64,000 nt of DNA from Halomonas sp. GTDB taxonomy: Bacteria; Pseudomonadota; Gammaproteobacteria; Pseudomonadales; Halomonadaceae. The stretch covers positions 62,001-126,000 of the forward strand of contig NZ_DRFS01000012.1 in the NCBI RefSeq assembly GCF_011050415.1, in the 5' to 3' direction. Shown one piece after another: positions 50,546-60,631 of this stretch (within the stretch, counting starts at the first letter, position 1; every line of letters starts with the position of its first letter). The notes below the pieces were generated by a model. It did no database searches and was not told the origin of the DNA. It saw only the letters and a list, made by a program, of their open reading frames with translations. The position numbers and the translations under genes are program-made.

Positions 50546-51229
50546 TTACTCAGATTCGTCAGTACGCTGGGGCGTAACCAACAAACCTAGCCGAATGGCT
50601 TCATGCACTAAGCCTGCGGTATGCCTAACACCAAGGCGGCGCATGATATCAGCGCGGTGGGTCTCGATCGTCTTGATACTAACATTAAGCTGGTCAGCGA
50701 TGGCTTTACTGCGAAAGCCTTTTGCCACCAGTGTTAATACTTCACTCTGGCGAAGAGTTAAGGGGTTTTCATGGATGATTGCAGCTCCAACTATAGAAGT
50801 AGCATCAACAAACTGCTCAGGCTCCATAGCCGTGAGAACGAAACGTTCCCCCAGCGCTGCCTTACGAATGGCCATTTCCAGTTCGTTAACGTCCGCATTC
50901 TTATGCAGAAGCCCGCAGGCTCCCTCTTCAAAAAGGCGGCGAATAAAACTATCGCTAGAGTATGTAGAAAGAACAATGACGCGAATATCAGGACAAATAT
51001 CGGTAAGCTGACCTAACGACTCCAGCCCTTTTAAAGAGATAACCGCTGCGTCAATAATTGCCACATCAACGTCTAAGCGTGCAGCATCTTTCATAAGCTG
51101 TTGCTCAGTTTCCACTTCAGCAACCACCGACATACTGTCGAAGGTTTCGATAAGGGCACTGATCGCGGAGCGTACTAAGCGATGTTCATCGGCCAGTAAA
51201 ATCCGGATGGTATCTTCTGAACGTTTCAT
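50546..51229 (-). CDS. NarL/FixJ-type response regulator
   Basis: A 227-residue two-domain regulator. The receiver has the acidic pocket ADEH near residue 13, the phospho-acceptor Asp in VAIIDAA near 60, and the conserved Lys in LLHKNAD. The LuxR-type HTH follows at about 155-215: LTLRQSEVLTLVAKGFRSKAIADQLNVSIKTIETHRADIMRRLG. No histidine kinase is seen nearby, so its partner is unknown. A second, altered regulator lies 220 bases upstream on the same strand. Confidence 0.88.
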   Translation of the reverse strand: MKRSEDTIRILLADEHRLVRSAISALIETFDSMSVVAEVETEQQLMKDAARLDVDVAIIDAAVISLKGLESLGQLTDICPDIRVIVLSTYSSDSFIRRLFEEGACGLLHKNADVNELEMAIRKAALGERFVLTAMEPEQFVDATSIVGAAIIHENPLTLRQSEVLTLVAKGFRSKAIADQLNVSIKTIETHRADIMRRLGVRHTAGLVHEAIRLGLLVTPQRTDESE

Positions 51230-51450
51230 GGAAATAGGGCACAGACCTTGAAAGGTAAAACCTGACGTAAAACCCTCTCGCTAGCGCGGGTTCAATCACT
51301 ATGAATGGGACTATTGTTTGGTTTTACTCCATTCCTAGATGCAAAAGCCTGGAAGAAACGAATAATTGAAATTTGGCTGCACCTGCTCAACCCCGCACGG
51401 TAACGCACTGACTAACAAATCAGTATAAGCAAAAACCCTGATTATAGTTC

Positions 51451-51999
51451 TTATTGCAGTATCCCAACATGCTGGGCTTTACCGATGATCTCCTCAATTG
51501 AAAGTCGGTCCTGTACGACATAGAAAGGCCTGCTGCCGCCCTTAAAAATTTCCTCCATTGCCAACACTTCAGACAGTCGATGAAGTATGGTTGGGCATAA
51601 AAACACCTTTCCTTTCACCGCAGCATGGAGCGCTATTTCTAGTTCAACGACGCCCGCCTCGCGTAATAGAAAGCCGCTAGCCCCCACCTGAAGAGCGCGT
51701 CTTACCTCGGCAAGACTTGGGTTCACAGAAAGAAAAACAACGCGCGCATTGGCACCACTGCTGCGTAACTCCTGAGCTGCCTTAAAGCCTGCCTGGCTGG
51801 GAGACTGCGCATCAATCAACACCACATCAACAGATAAGTGTTGTGTCAGCTCGGCTAACTTACAGGAACTGTAAAGGCTTGCCACCACCTCAATATCGCT
51901 AAAACGCTCAATGACCCGACAAAGTCCTTCACGAATAAAGCCGCTATCATTAATGATTACGACTCTAATAGATGACTCAGAATTGCCTTGTGGATTCAT
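51451..51999 (-). CDS. receiver-only response regulator that has lost its DNA-binding domain
   Basis: A 182-residue protein. The first 125 residues are a NarL-type receiver: acidic pocket INDSG, phospho-acceptor Asp in VVLIDAQS. The conserved lysine is replaced by arginine (FLLREAG). The linker reaches VLAMEEIF, but the LuxR-type helix-turn-helix is absent; the last 30 residues (FYVVQDRLSIEEIIGKAQHV) do not match it. It may act through protein contacts or be a decaying copy of the neighbour at 50546-51229. Confidence 0.75.
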   Translation of the reverse strand: MNPQGNSESSIRVVIINDSGFIREGLCRVIERFSDIEVVASLYSSCKLAELTQHLSVDVVLIDAQSPSQAGFKAAQELRSSGANARVVFLSVNPSLAEVRRALQVGASGFLLREAGVVELEIALHAAVKGKVFLCPTILHRLSEVLAMEEIFKGGSRPFYVVQDRLSIEEIIGKAQHVGILQ

Positions 52000-52249
52000 T
52001 AGCGCACCTCCACCTATGCCTACCTATCTCGCGGCGCGCCCTGCCCATTAGAACGTTCCATGTTACTTCAGCTTACAAATTAGTATTTTATTTTACGTTG
52101 TAAGCAATCTTTACCGCTAGTCAATTCAGCTTTATTTAAATAAAAATCAGCAAATACCAGATATACCTATAAACCCTTAGATATATTTGAAAAATACCAG
52201 TAAGAATGATTAAATCAAACCATAATCGAGTTGATAGTCAGGAGTGAGG

Positions 52250-52652
52250 GTGCCAACGGATGACACCCACGCCCGCTATATGCGTCTTTTAGGCGAAGAC
52301 ACTCGGCTTGCCGAATTACGTTCACTTAACATCCTAGACACCCCTCCAGAAGAATATCTCGACCGATATACCCGCCTGATATCCCAAGTTTTCAATTGCC
52401 CTATAGCGCTAATTTCTTTGGCTGATAAAAACCGTCAATGGTTTAAATCTTCGGTAGGCATGGATGATTTTGGAACTGGCTACTCTTCACTGAATTACCT
52501 AAAGCGCCTACCTTTCGATGTACTTAAAATTGACAAAAACTTTATCGACGGACGATCTAACGGAAGAATTCATGCTTCTCCGCGCCGATAAATCCCTCTA
52601 CTTAGGTAAGCACCATGGCCGAGATCAGGTGGTGATTGAAGGAGAGCCTTAA
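52250..52652 (+). pseudogene. scrambled remnant of a GAF-GGDEF-EAL cyclic-di-GMP protein
   Basis: Starting at GTG 52250 (AGGAG upstream), the frame encodes the start of a GAF domain ([17 protein letters not shown] ... [15 protein letters not shown]). It then jumps without a frame break into a piece of an EAL domain, [17 protein letters not shown] then [12 protein letters not shown], and ends at 52591. In the next frame the end of a GGDEF domain follows, [20 protein letters not shown], to a stop at 52650-52652. The catalytic GGDEF and EAL motifs are missing and the EAL piece precedes the GGDEF piece, so this is a deleted and rearranged gene with no expected enzyme activity. Confidence 0.75.
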
Positions 52653-52737
52653 AACTCGCGTGACATTAGCATCAGTGTTAACAAAGCTAGCTAATGGACG
52701 GCTGTCGCGCTTTCTTGATGCTTCATTAATAAACCAC

Positions 52738-54120
52738 CTAACACTCAATGGCATTAACAGCTAATCCACCTTTGGATGTCTCTTTGTACTTATCCAACAT
52801 ATCTCGACCTGTATCGCGCATGGTGCGAATCACTTTATCCAGCGATATAAAGTGAGTGCCATCGCCACGCAGTGCCATTTGAGCGGCATTGATGGCCTTT
52901 ACCGTTGCAATGGCATTGCGCTCAATACAGGGGACTTGAACCAACCCACCAACAGGGTCGCAGGTTAATCCTAAATTGTGCTCCAGCCCGATTTCTGCCG
53001 CATGCTCAACTTGTTCGGGCGTTCCACCCATTACATCAGCCAAGCCAGCTGCCGCCATGGCACAGGCTGAGCCGACCTCCCCTTGGCAGCCCACTTCGGC
53101 TCCAGAGATCGAGGCATTTTTCTTGCAGAGGATGCCAATGGCGCCTGCCGCCAGCAAAAAATCCACCACGTTTTTCTCACAGGCATTGGGCTGAAACTTC
53201 ATGTAGTAGTGTAATACCGCCGGAATAATGCCCGCGGCGCCGTTGGTGGGTGCCGTTACCATGCGCCCGCCTGCAGCATTCTCTTCGTTAACGGCGAGGG
53301 CAAAAATATTCACCCACTCCATCGCGGAGAACGTCGAGGCTATCAGGCAGTCGTTCTGCTCGGCCGCTTGAAGACGCTGGTGAAGCAGCTTGGCCCGGCG
53401 TTTAACTTTCAACCCGCCCGGCAATATCCCTTCATGGGTTAATCCATTGTCGATGCATTCACACATCACTTGCCAGATACGCCACAGCTCGTCTCTGATC
53501 TCCTCCTCTGTGCGCCAGACTTTCTCATTCTCCAGCATCAGTCGGCTAACGCTTAGCTGCTCTTTTTTACACAGCGCCAAGAGCTGGTCAGCGGTATCGA
53601 AGTTGTAAGGCAGGGTAACGCCACCCAAATCGTCTAGCGGCATATCCACCTGGGCTTGTTCAACGACAAAACCGCCGCCCACCGAGTAGTAGGTATTTTC
53701 ATACACCAAGTCGCCCTGGTGCGTGAAAGCAGCGAGCCTCATGGCATTAGGGTGGTGGGGCAAGCTCTCTTCATGAAAATAGAGGTCACTCTCCCAAACA
53801 AACTTCACCTCTTTTTGTCGGCCAAGCGCTAATGACTGACTCTCTTTAAGCGCCTGAATGGCGGGCTCAATAATCGAGGGATCTATTGTGCTAGGGCGTT
53901 CACCCATCAATCCCATAATAATCGCGTTATCGGTGGCATGGCCGATACCGGTAGCCGATAGCGAACCATATAGATGGACTTCAAGATGCCCCACTTCATT
54001 GAGCTGCCCGTTTTCACGTAGGGTGGTAACATACTTAAAAGCCGCCTGCATGGGCCCAACGGTATGGGAGCTGGAGGGGCCTACTCCAATCTTAAAAAGG
54101 TCGAAAACACTGATAGGCAT
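52738..54120 (-). CDS. sdaA: L-serine ammonia-lyase
   Basis: A 460-residue single-chain [4Fe-4S] L-serine dehydratase that converts serine to pyruvate and ammonia. Motifs: [17 protein letters not shown] near the N-terminus and the catalytic-domain [14 protein letters not shown] and [21 protein letters not shown]. Cluster cysteines lie in the C-terminal domain ([24 protein letters not shown]). Next to glyA, soxBDAG and gbc genes it would finish betaine breakdown to pyruvate. AGAGGTG precedes the ATG. Confidence 0.94.
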   Translation of the reverse strand: MPISVFDLFKIGVGPSSSHTVGPMQAAFKYVTTLRENGQLNEVGHLEVHLYGSLSATGIGHATDNAIIMGLMGERPSTIDPSIIEPAIQALKESQSLALGRQKEVKFVWESDLYFHEESLPHHPNAMRLAAFTHQGDLVYENTYYSVGGGFVVEQAQVDMPLDDLGGVTLPYNFDTADQLLALCKKEQLSVSRLMLENEKVWRTEEEIRDELWRIWQVMCECIDNGLTHEGILPGGLKVKRRAKLLHQRLQAAEQNDCLIASTFSAMEWVNIFALAVNEENAAGGRMVTAPTNGAAGIIPAVLHYYMKFQPNACEKNVVDFLLAAGAIGILCKKNASISGAEVGCQGEVGSACAMAAAGLADVMGGTPEQVEHAAEIGLEHNLGLTCDPVGGLVQVPCIERNAIATVKAINAAQMALRGDGTHFISLDKVIRTMRDTGRDMLDKYKETSKGGLAVNAIEC

Positions 54121-54393
54121 TGGAGCACCTCTTGACGTTTAAACAGGGGACAATCAGGCGGTGCCTGAACGTTTTTATAATCTATTAAGTGTCTGATACA
54201 AGAATAAATAAAATTAAGTCATCTTCTATTGATGATATTTTTTATATTTATTAGACAGTCATTTTAAGTACGGTTTATCACGCTTAATAAAGGACCACTT
54301 GGCGCACTGGCAAAAGCCTGATTGCAGCCATGGCAGCCCAATTATATAAGCGCGCTATAACCATTATTTAATAACCGCACTATTAAAAATGCG

Positions 54394-55260
54394 TTAGTTA
54401 CCAAACACCACCGTGCGCCCTGAATAGAAAAACACGCGGCGTTCCAAGTGATAGCTAATCGCTCTAGCCAACGTTAAGCACTCGATATCACGCCCCTTGG
54501 CAACCAGATCCTCTGGGTAGTGGGTATGATCCACAGGCTCCACTCCCTGGGCAATAATCGGCCCTTCATCAAGGTCGTTATTAATATAGTGCGCCGTCGC
54601 GCCGACCAACTTAACCCCTTTCTCATACGCCTGATGATAGGGCTTGGCGCCTTTAAAACCGGGCAGCAGCGAGTGGTGGATATTGATGGCCCGGCCTGCT
54701 AACAGCTCACACATGGAGGGTGAAAGCACCTGCATATACCTTGCCAGCACCACCAGTTCAGCGTCGGTATCCGCGATGATTTCGCGTATCTGCTCCTCCT
54801 GCTGCAGTTTCGTCTCGGGCGTGATCGGCAGGTAGTGGTAGGGCAAATCGTGCCATGCTGCCAACGGCTCCAGATCAGGATGATTGGAAATCACCGCTTT
54901 GATATCCAGCGGAAGCTGCCCTGTTCGATAACGGTAGAGCAGATCATTCAAGCAGTGGTCGGCCTTGGAGACCATGATCACGGTGCCGGTGCGTTTCCCA
55001 GGTGCCGTCAACTCGAACTGCATATCGAATTCGTTGGCTCGTGCTGCAAAACCGGCCTCAAAGCGCTCTTCATGGAACTCATCTTGCTCTGGGCGAAACT
55101 CAGCGCGAATAAAAAAGCGCCCGCCCAGCCGATCATCGAAAGAGTTGAGTTCAGTGATATAGCACTGCTGCTCTTTTAAAAAGCGTGTGACGACGTCCAC
55201 CGTTCCCAAACGGCTAGGGCATTGGGCGGCAAGGATCCAGGTATCACTCATTCGGCTCAT
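54394..55260 (-). CDS. purU: formyltetrahydrofolate deformylase
   Basis: A 288-residue protein with an N-terminal ACT domain (about 5-85) and a C-terminal formyltransferase-fold domain. The active-site elements are NIHHSLLPGFKGAKPYHQA (Asn/His) and the Asp in NNDLDEGPI. It hydrolyses 10-formyl-THF to formate and THF, relieving the one-carbon load made by sarcosine oxidation. It follows soxG after 72 bases, as in the Pseudomonas aeruginosa sox operon. ATG 55251 is an alternative start. Confidence 0.93.
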   Translation of the reverse strand: MSRMSDTWILAAQCPSRLGTVDVVTRFLKEQQCYITELNSFDDRLGGRFFIRAEFRPEQDEFHEERFEAGFAARANEFDMQFELTAPGKRTGTVIMVSKADHCLNDLLYRYRTGQLPLDIKAVISNHPDLEPLAAWHDLPYHYLPITPETKLQQEEQIREIIADTDAELVVLARYMQVLSPSMCELLAGRAINIHHSLLPGFKGAKPYHQAYEKGVKLVGATAHYINNDLDEGPIIAQGVEPVDHTHYPEDLVAKGRDIECLTLARAISYHLERRVFFYSGRTVVFGN

Positions 55261-55332
55261 AGTGCATCTCTACTTAGCGGCAGATCGTCTCGGAAGATCG
55301 TAGCAGCCGAAACAGTGTTCCGGCCTGCCAAC

Positions 55333-55965
55333 TTATTGTTCTACGTTAACGCCGTACTCTGACCCGGCATCCAGTAACCAGCGGTAGCAGTAGTCGGCAA
55401 AACTGCGCCGCACCACTAGCTCCCAGCGCTCTTCACTAGGGCGACGAAGGATAGTGGTCGCCTTGGCGAAGACCGTCGTGACGCCCTTCCCCACCGGGAA
55501 GTTGCTGGGGTGAACATCGTAGATCACCGTTTTCATCAACAGCTCTAGGGCCGCCTCACCGGAAACCTCCAATAGCGTCTGCCCACCGCTAACGTCGCTG
55601 ATGGCGTAATGGGCGTCCCCCAAATACTCACGCAGCTTCGTCTCCAGCGGAAACTCTTCCCCACCGGGCACGATCACCAGCCACTCGTCCGGGGAGAGCC
55701 ACTGAATGGAGCGCTCGCCGCTGGCATCGTGCACCAGCGCTTGGGGTTTGCCAGGCAGGCTGATCCCCAGCACCTCGCGCACCGCCTCATCAAGCACGAT
55801 GGCACCACCACGCAGGATCAGGTGCCCAAGCATGGCCCGCTCGCGTAGCTTAAGCCGGTAACCACTGCCCCGAGGCGCGCCACTGTGACGATAGCTATAA
55901 GCTAATGGGGACTCTACCGGGATCGCGGTATCAGTACGGGTGTCGAAAGTAGCCGCGTTAGACAT
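55333..55965 (-). CDS. soxG: sarcosine oxidase gamma subunit
   Basis: A 210-residue gamma subunit of the heterotetrameric sarcosine oxidase. Family blocks: LRERAMLGHLILRGG, SPDEWLVIVPGGEE, and ISDVSGGQTLLEVSG...LLMKTVIYDVHPSNFP. It is related to the T-protein fold. The ATG at 55965 is taken as start because it overlaps the soxA stop by eight bases; the longer frame upstream lies inside soxA. Confidence 0.92.
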   Translation of the reverse strand: MSNAATFDTRTDTAIPVESPLAYSYRHSGAPRGSGYRLKLRERAMLGHLILRGGAIVLDEAVREVLGISLPGKPQALVHDASGERSIQWLSPDEWLVIVPGGEEFPLETKLREYLGDAHYAISDVSGGQTLLEVSGEAALELLMKTVIYDVHPSNFPVGKGVTTVFAKATTILRRPSEERWELVVRRSFADYCYRWLLDAGSEYGVNVEQ

Positions 55966-58900
55966 GCTGGCGCTCTCCCTTGGGGTCGTAGAAAACAGTG
56001 CTGACGATTTCAGCTTCATGGGTCTGGCCGTCTGCCATGGGCAGGTAAACCGTTTCGCCCAACTTCTGATGGCCCCCCTTAACCACCGCTAGCGCAAACC
56101 CTGCATCCAGAATAGGGCTGTAGTAGCTGGAGGTAACATGCCCCACCATGGGCATAGGAATCGCATGCTTGGGATCAAGCACGATCTGAGCGCCCTCTTC
56201 GAGGATCACCTTCGGATCCTTGGGCCGGAGACCCACCAACTGCTTGCGGTTCTCGCGTTTGGTATCACTGCGCGTCAGGGCGCGCTTGCCAATCCATGAA
56301 AAAGGTTTGTCGTAGCCTACGCACCACTGCATCCCTAAGTCTTCCGGGGTGACGGAGCCATCGGTCTCCTGGCCCACGATGATAAAGCCCTTTTCAGCCC
56401 GCAGAACGTGCATGGTTTCGGTGCCATAGGGCGTCAAGCCATACTTCTCGCCATGCTTAAACAGGGTCTGCCACACATGCATGGCGTAGTTGGCTTGCAC
56501 GTTGATCTCAAAGGTCAGCTCGCCGGTAAAGGAGATGCGAAAGACCCGTGCAGGCACCCCCGCCACTTTCCCGGAGCGCCAGTCCATGAACTTGAAGCTA
56601 TCGCGGTCAAGATCGATATCACTGATCTCGGCGAGCAGCTTGCGCGCTTCCGGGCCAGTGATGGTCATGGTGGCCCAGTGGTCGGTCACCGATGAGAAGT
56701 AGACATCCAGCTCCGGCCACTCGGTCTGATGCCACAGCTCCAGCCATTCCAGGATAGCCGCTGCGCCACCGGTAGTGGTGGTCATCAAAAAGTGGTTTTC
56801 AGCCAGGCAGCTGGTCACACCGTCGTCGGTGACCATGCCATCGTCTTTACACATCAGGCCGTAACGGCATTTACCAACCGCCAACTTTTCCCACTTATTG
56901 GTGTAAATCCGCGCCAGGAATTCCCGCGCATCCGGCCCTTGAATATCGATCTTGCCAAGCGTCGAGGCATCGAGGATACCGACCTTCTCGCGCACCGCCA
57001 GGCACTCGCGAGCAACCGCCTCGTGCATCGTCTCGGTCTTGCCACTCATCTTCTGCGGATAGTACCAGGGGCGCTTCCACTGACCGACGTCCTCGAACTC
57101 GGCGCCGCGCTCGACGTGCCACTGATGAAGCGCGGTGTAGCGTTCGGGGTCGAACAAGTCACGACAGTGGCGACCGACAATGGCACCGAAGGTGACCGGG
57201 GTATAGTTGGGACGGAACACCGTGGTGCCCACCTCGGGAATAGAGCGATTCAAGCAACGGGCGGCAATCGCCATGCCGTTGATATTGCCCAACTTACCTT
57301 GATCCGTACCGAACCCCATGGCGGTATAGCGCTTGATGTGTTCGATGGACTCAAAGCCTTCCCGGGTCGCCAGTTCAATACCTGCGGCGGTAACGTCGTT
57401 CTGTAGGTCAACAAACTGTTTAGGCCCGCGCAGGGTGGGCTTCTCATGGGGCACTTGAAACAGTGCTACCGCTGGCCCCTGCTGAAGCCGTTCGGCGCTC
57501 GGTATATTAACGGTCTGGGCGGTATACCCCATGGTGGCAACCGCTTTGATGCCTGCCTCGACCCCCTCGGCGATGACATCACCCAAGGCATAGGTGCCAT
57601 TGACTCCACCGCACGCCTGAACGCCCTTCACCAGCCCCGGCACAAAGCCAATAATATCGTCACGCCAGGTAGGCCGCGCACCGGTGTGGGAAGCCAGGTG
57701 AATCACCGGGCTATAGCCACCCGAACTGGCGATGGTGTCACAAGCCAGTTCCTGAACCGGGCCGCTCACTTTGAAAGCGTCAATATCGATCTTGGCAACC
57801 CGTGCCCCGGTGACCCGATTACTGCCCTTCGCCTCTATCACGGCACTGCCGGTGATGATCTTGATCCCCTGGGCTCGGGCAGCATCGATCCAGTCACCCT
57901 TTGGTGCCTCACGAGCATCGACGATCGCCACTACCTCGCAGCCAGCCTCCTTCCAGTCTAAGGCGGCGCGGTAGCCGTAGTCGTTGCTGGTGGAGAGCAC
58001 CAGTTGGCGCCCCGGCACCACGCCGTAGCGACGAATGTAGGTAGACACAGCGCCCGCCAACAGATTACCCGGCACGTCGTTACCCGCATAAACCAGCGGC
58101 CGCTCGTGGGCGCCGGTGGCCAGGATCACCTGGCCGACGCGTACCCGATGCATTCGGGAGCGCACCGGGCGGTGGCCATTGACGACGGGGGCCGTTTCGC
58201 CCAGGTGCTCGGTGCGCCGCTCGTGCAGCGTTACAAAATTGTGGTCGTGGTATCCATTAACGGTAGTACGGGGCAATAAAGAGACGTTCTCACATCCGGC
58301 TAACTCTTCCAGCACCTGAGCAGCCCACTGGTCGGCGGGTTTGCCATTCAGAGTTTCGCGGCTCTCCAACAGTGAGCCACCCATCTCTTCTTGCTCATCG
58401 GCAACCATCACCCGTGCACCGCTGCGGGCAGCCGCCAATGCTGCCGACAAGCCTGCTGCGCCAGCGCCAACGACCAGCACATCACAGTGCTGATTGAAAT
58501 GATCGTAGCTATCCGGATCGTCTTCCATAGGGCTGCGGCCCAGACCCGCCGCCTTACGAATGTACTTCTCGTAGGTTAGCCACATCGACGCCGGTGCCAT
58601 AAACGTCTTGTAGTAGAAGCCCGGCGGCATAAACTGCCCACCCAGCTTGCCCACCAACCCCATCAGGTCGCGCTGTACATTGGGCCAACCATTGGTGCTT
58701 CGTGCGGTCAGGTCGTTAAACAGCGCCTGCTGAGTGGCGCGCACGTTAGGCACCTGGGCCGCTTCGCTGCTGCCCAACTGAACGATAGCATTGGGCTCTT
58801 CGGCGCCAGCAGCCACGATGCCTCTAGGGCGCGAATATTTGAAACTACGATTAACGATATCCACGCCGTTAGCCAGTAGTGCCGAAGCCAGAGTGTCTCC

Positions 58901-59008
58901 TGGGTGGCCTTGATAGGGCTGGCCATTGAAGGTAAAACTCAGCGTGCGGGTGCGGTCGATACGGCCGCCTGTGGCAAGCCGGAACACTTGCTGTTTGGAC
59001 TGACTCAT
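55958..59008 (-). CDS. soxA: sarcosine oxidase alpha subunit
   Basis: A 1016-residue subunit. An N-terminal ferredoxin-like domain comes first (GRIDRTRTLSFTFNGQPYQG). The NAD-binding Rossmann domain follows (VLVVGAGAAGLSAALAAARSG near 175), then a pyridine-nucleotide disulphide-type region (GAHERPLVYAGNDVPGNLLA), and a C-terminal T-protein-like domain that binds tetrahydrofolate (TTTGGAAAILEWLELW, QETDGSVTPEDLGMQW). With SoxB, SoxD and SoxG it oxidises sarcosine to glycine, hydrogen peroxide and 5,10-methylene-THF. It overlaps soxD by four bases. Confidence 0.95.
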   Translation of the reverse strand: MSQSKQQVFRLATGGRIDRTRTLSFTFNGQPYQGHPGDTLASALLANGVDIVNRSFKYSRPRGIVAAGAEEPNAIVQLGSSEAAQVPNVRATQQALFNDLTARSTNGWPNVQRDLMGLVGKLGGQFMPPGFYYKTFMAPASMWLTYEKYIRKAAGLGRSPMEDDPDSYDHFNQHCDVLVVGAGAAGLSAALAAARSGARVMVADEQEEMGGSLLESRETLNGKPADQWAAQVLEELAGCENVSLLPRTTVNGYHDHNFVTLHERRTEHLGETAPVVNGHRPVRSRMHRVRVGQVILATGAHERPLVYAGNDVPGNLLAGAVSTYIRRYGVVPGRQLVLSTSNDYGYRAALDWKEAGCEVVAIVDAREAPKGDWIDAARAQGIKIITGSAVIEAKGSNRVTGARVAKIDIDAFKVSGPVQELACDTIASSGGYSPVIHLASHTGARPTWRDDIIGFVPGLVKGVQACGGVNGTYALGDVIAEGVEAGIKAVATMGYTAQTVNIPSAERLQQGPAVALFQVPHEKPTLRGPKQFVDLQNDVTAAGIELATREGFESIEHIKRYTAMGFGTDQGKLGNINGMAIAARCLNRSIPEVGTTVFRPNYTPVTFGAIVGRHCRDLFDPERYTALHQWHVERGAEFEDVGQWKRPWYYPQKMSGKTETMHEAVARECLAVREKVGILDASTLGKIDIQGPDAREFLARIYTNKWEKLAVGKCRYGLMCKDDGMVTDDGVTSCLAENHFLMTTTTGGAAAILEWLELWHQTEWPELDVYFSSVTDHWATMTITGPEARKLLAEISDIDLDRDSFKFMDWRSGKVAGVPARVFRISFTGELTFEINVQANYAMHVWQTLFKHGEKYGLTPYGTETMHVLRAEKGFIIVGQETDGSVTPEDLGMQWCVGYDKPFSWIGKRALTRSDTKRENRKQLVGLRPKDPKVILEEGAQIVLDPKHAIPMPMVGHVTSSYYSPILDAGFALAVVKGGHQKLGETVYLPMADGQTHEAEIVSTVFYDPKGERQHV

Positions 59009-59346
59009 GCCCGCACTCCTTCTTGGTGGCTAACAGCGGCAGCTTCGCGGGACTGCGTTTGGTTAGCAGCAGTAATCGACGGCTGCTCACCCATCTTGTA
59101 GGTCTCGAGAATTTCGTAGCTAACCGTGTGACGCGTTATGTTGAAAAACTTGCGGCACCCAACCGCATGCACCCACATCTCATGATGCACACCCCGAGGA
59201 TTATCGCGGAAAAACAGATAGTCACCCCACTCCTCGTCACTACACTCCTCAGGATTTTTAGGCCGCTCGATATGCGCCTGGCCCTTGGGGTGAAACTCCT
59301 CTTCCTCACGGTGCTCACCGCAGTAAGGGCAGTAGATATAGAACAT
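59005..59346 (-). CDS. soxD: sarcosine oxidase delta subunit
   Basis: A 113-residue zinc-binding subunit starting MFYIYCPYCGEHREEEEF, with the CxxC pair and the later histidines (HVGCRKFF-like segment: HAVGCRKFFNITRHT) that complete the site. The ATG at 59346 is chosen because the family begins here; the codons before it overlap the soxB gap and look unrelated. It is 22 bases after soxB and overlaps soxA (ATGA). Confidence 0.93.
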   Translation of the reverse strand: MFYIYCPYCGEHREEEEFHPKGQAHIERPKNPEECSDEEWGDYLFFRDNPRGVHHEMWVHAVGCRKFFNITRHTVSYEILETYKMGEQPSITAANQTQSREAAAVSHQEGVRA

Positions 59347-59368
59347 TTGGAGACTCCTCGTACAAACC

Positions 59369-60619
59369 CTAGTGGGCCACGCCGGCGGCGCCGTGCTCAT
59401 CAATCAGCGCACCGCTATGGAAGCGGAACATGGAGAACGGTTCGGCAATGGGGTGCATCTCGCCCTTGGCCAGACTGGCAGCGAACACATGCCCCGAGCC
59501 TGGGGTGGCTTTAAAGCCACCGGTGCCCCAGCCACAGTTGAAGTACAGACCCTTCACCGGTGTTTTGGAGATGATTGGACAGGCATCCGGGCAGGTATCG
59601 ACGATACCGCCCCACTGACGATTCATACGCACCCGAGAGAAGATCGGGAACATCTCGACGATCGCCTGGAGAGTGTGCTCAACGGTGGGGTAGCTGCCGC
59701 GCTGTCCATAGCCGTTATAACCATCAATGCCCGCGCCAATCACCAGATCGCCCTTATCGGACTGGCTGACATAGCCATGCACGTGGTTGGACATCACCAC
59801 GGTATCGAGAATTGGTTTGATCGGCTCGGAAACCAGGGCCTGCAGCGGATGGGACTCCAGCGGCAAATTAAAGCCACCCATCTTGGCCAGCACGCTGGAA
59901 TTACCGGCGGCCACGCAGCCCACGGTTTTGGCTTCGATGTCGCCACGGTTGGTGTGTACCCCATAGATCTGTCCGTCACGGATCTTGAAGCCAGTGACTT
60001 CGGTCTGCTGCAGAATATCCACGCCGTGGGCATCGGCACCGCGGGCGTAGCCCCAGGCCACCGCGTCGTGGCGCGCTACGCCCGCACGCGGCTGCCACGA
60101 CGCCCCCATCACCGGGTAACGAGCGCTCTTGGAGCAGTCCATAATCGGCACCAACTCCTGCACACCCTTGGCGTCCAATACCTCACCGTCAATGCCATTC
60201 AGACGATTGGCATTCACCCGGCGCTGGATATCGCGCATATCCTGCAGGGTATGCCCTAGGTTGAGCACCCCTCGTTGGGAGAACATGACGTTGTAGTTAA
60301 GATCCTGGGAGAGCCCTTCCCACAGCTTCATGGCGTGTTCGTAAAGGGCTGCTGCTTCGTCCCATAAGTAGTTTGAACGCACAATAGTGGTATTACGGGC
60401 GGTATTACCCCCGCCCAGCCAGCCTTTCTCAATCACCGCCACGTTCTTGACGCCGAACTCTTTCGCCAAGTAGTAGGCCGTGGCCAAGCCGTGACCGCCA
60501 CCACCGACGATAATCACGTCGTACTGCTTTTTAGGCGTGGGGTTGCGCCACTGGCGCTCCCAGTTCTCGTGGTGGCTCAGCGCGTGCTTGACCAGGCCGA
60601 AGCCGGAATAGCGTTGCAT
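59369..60619 (-). CDS. soxB: sarcosine oxidase beta subunit
   Basis: A 416-residue flavoprotein that holds covalent FMN and FAD and performs the dehydrogenation. The N-terminal dinucleotide fold is [18 protein letters not shown], followed by [22 protein letters not shown]. The FAD end motif is [20 protein letters not shown]. It follows glyA after 12 bases in the glyA-soxBDAG-purU order known from Pseudomonas. Confidence 0.95.
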   Translation of the reverse strand: MQRYSGFGLVKHALSHHENWERQWRNPTPKKQYDVIIVGGGGHGLATAYYLAKEFGVKNVAVIEKGWLGGGNTARNTTIVRSNYLWDEAAALYEHAMKLWEGLSQDLNYNVMFSQRGVLNLGHTLQDMRDIQRRVNANRLNGIDGEVLDAKGVQELVPIMDCSKSARYPVMGASWQPRAGVARHDAVAWGYARGADAHGVDILQQTEVTGFKIRDGQIYGVHTNRGDIEAKTVGCVAAGNSSVLAKMGGFNLPLESHPLQALVSEPIKPILDTVVMSNHVHGYVSQSDKGDLVIGAGIDGYNGYGQRGSYPTVEHTLQAIVEMFPIFSRVRMNRQWGGIVDTCPDACPIISKTPVKGLYFNCGWGTGGFKATPGSGHVFAASLAKGEMHPIAEPFSMFRFHSGALIDEHGAAGVAH

Positions 60620-60631
60620 AGGGCGCTCCTC

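Noticed and set aside
59372..60259. Open frame of 295 codons on the plus strand
   Set aside because: Antisense to soxB, with no recognisable domain.
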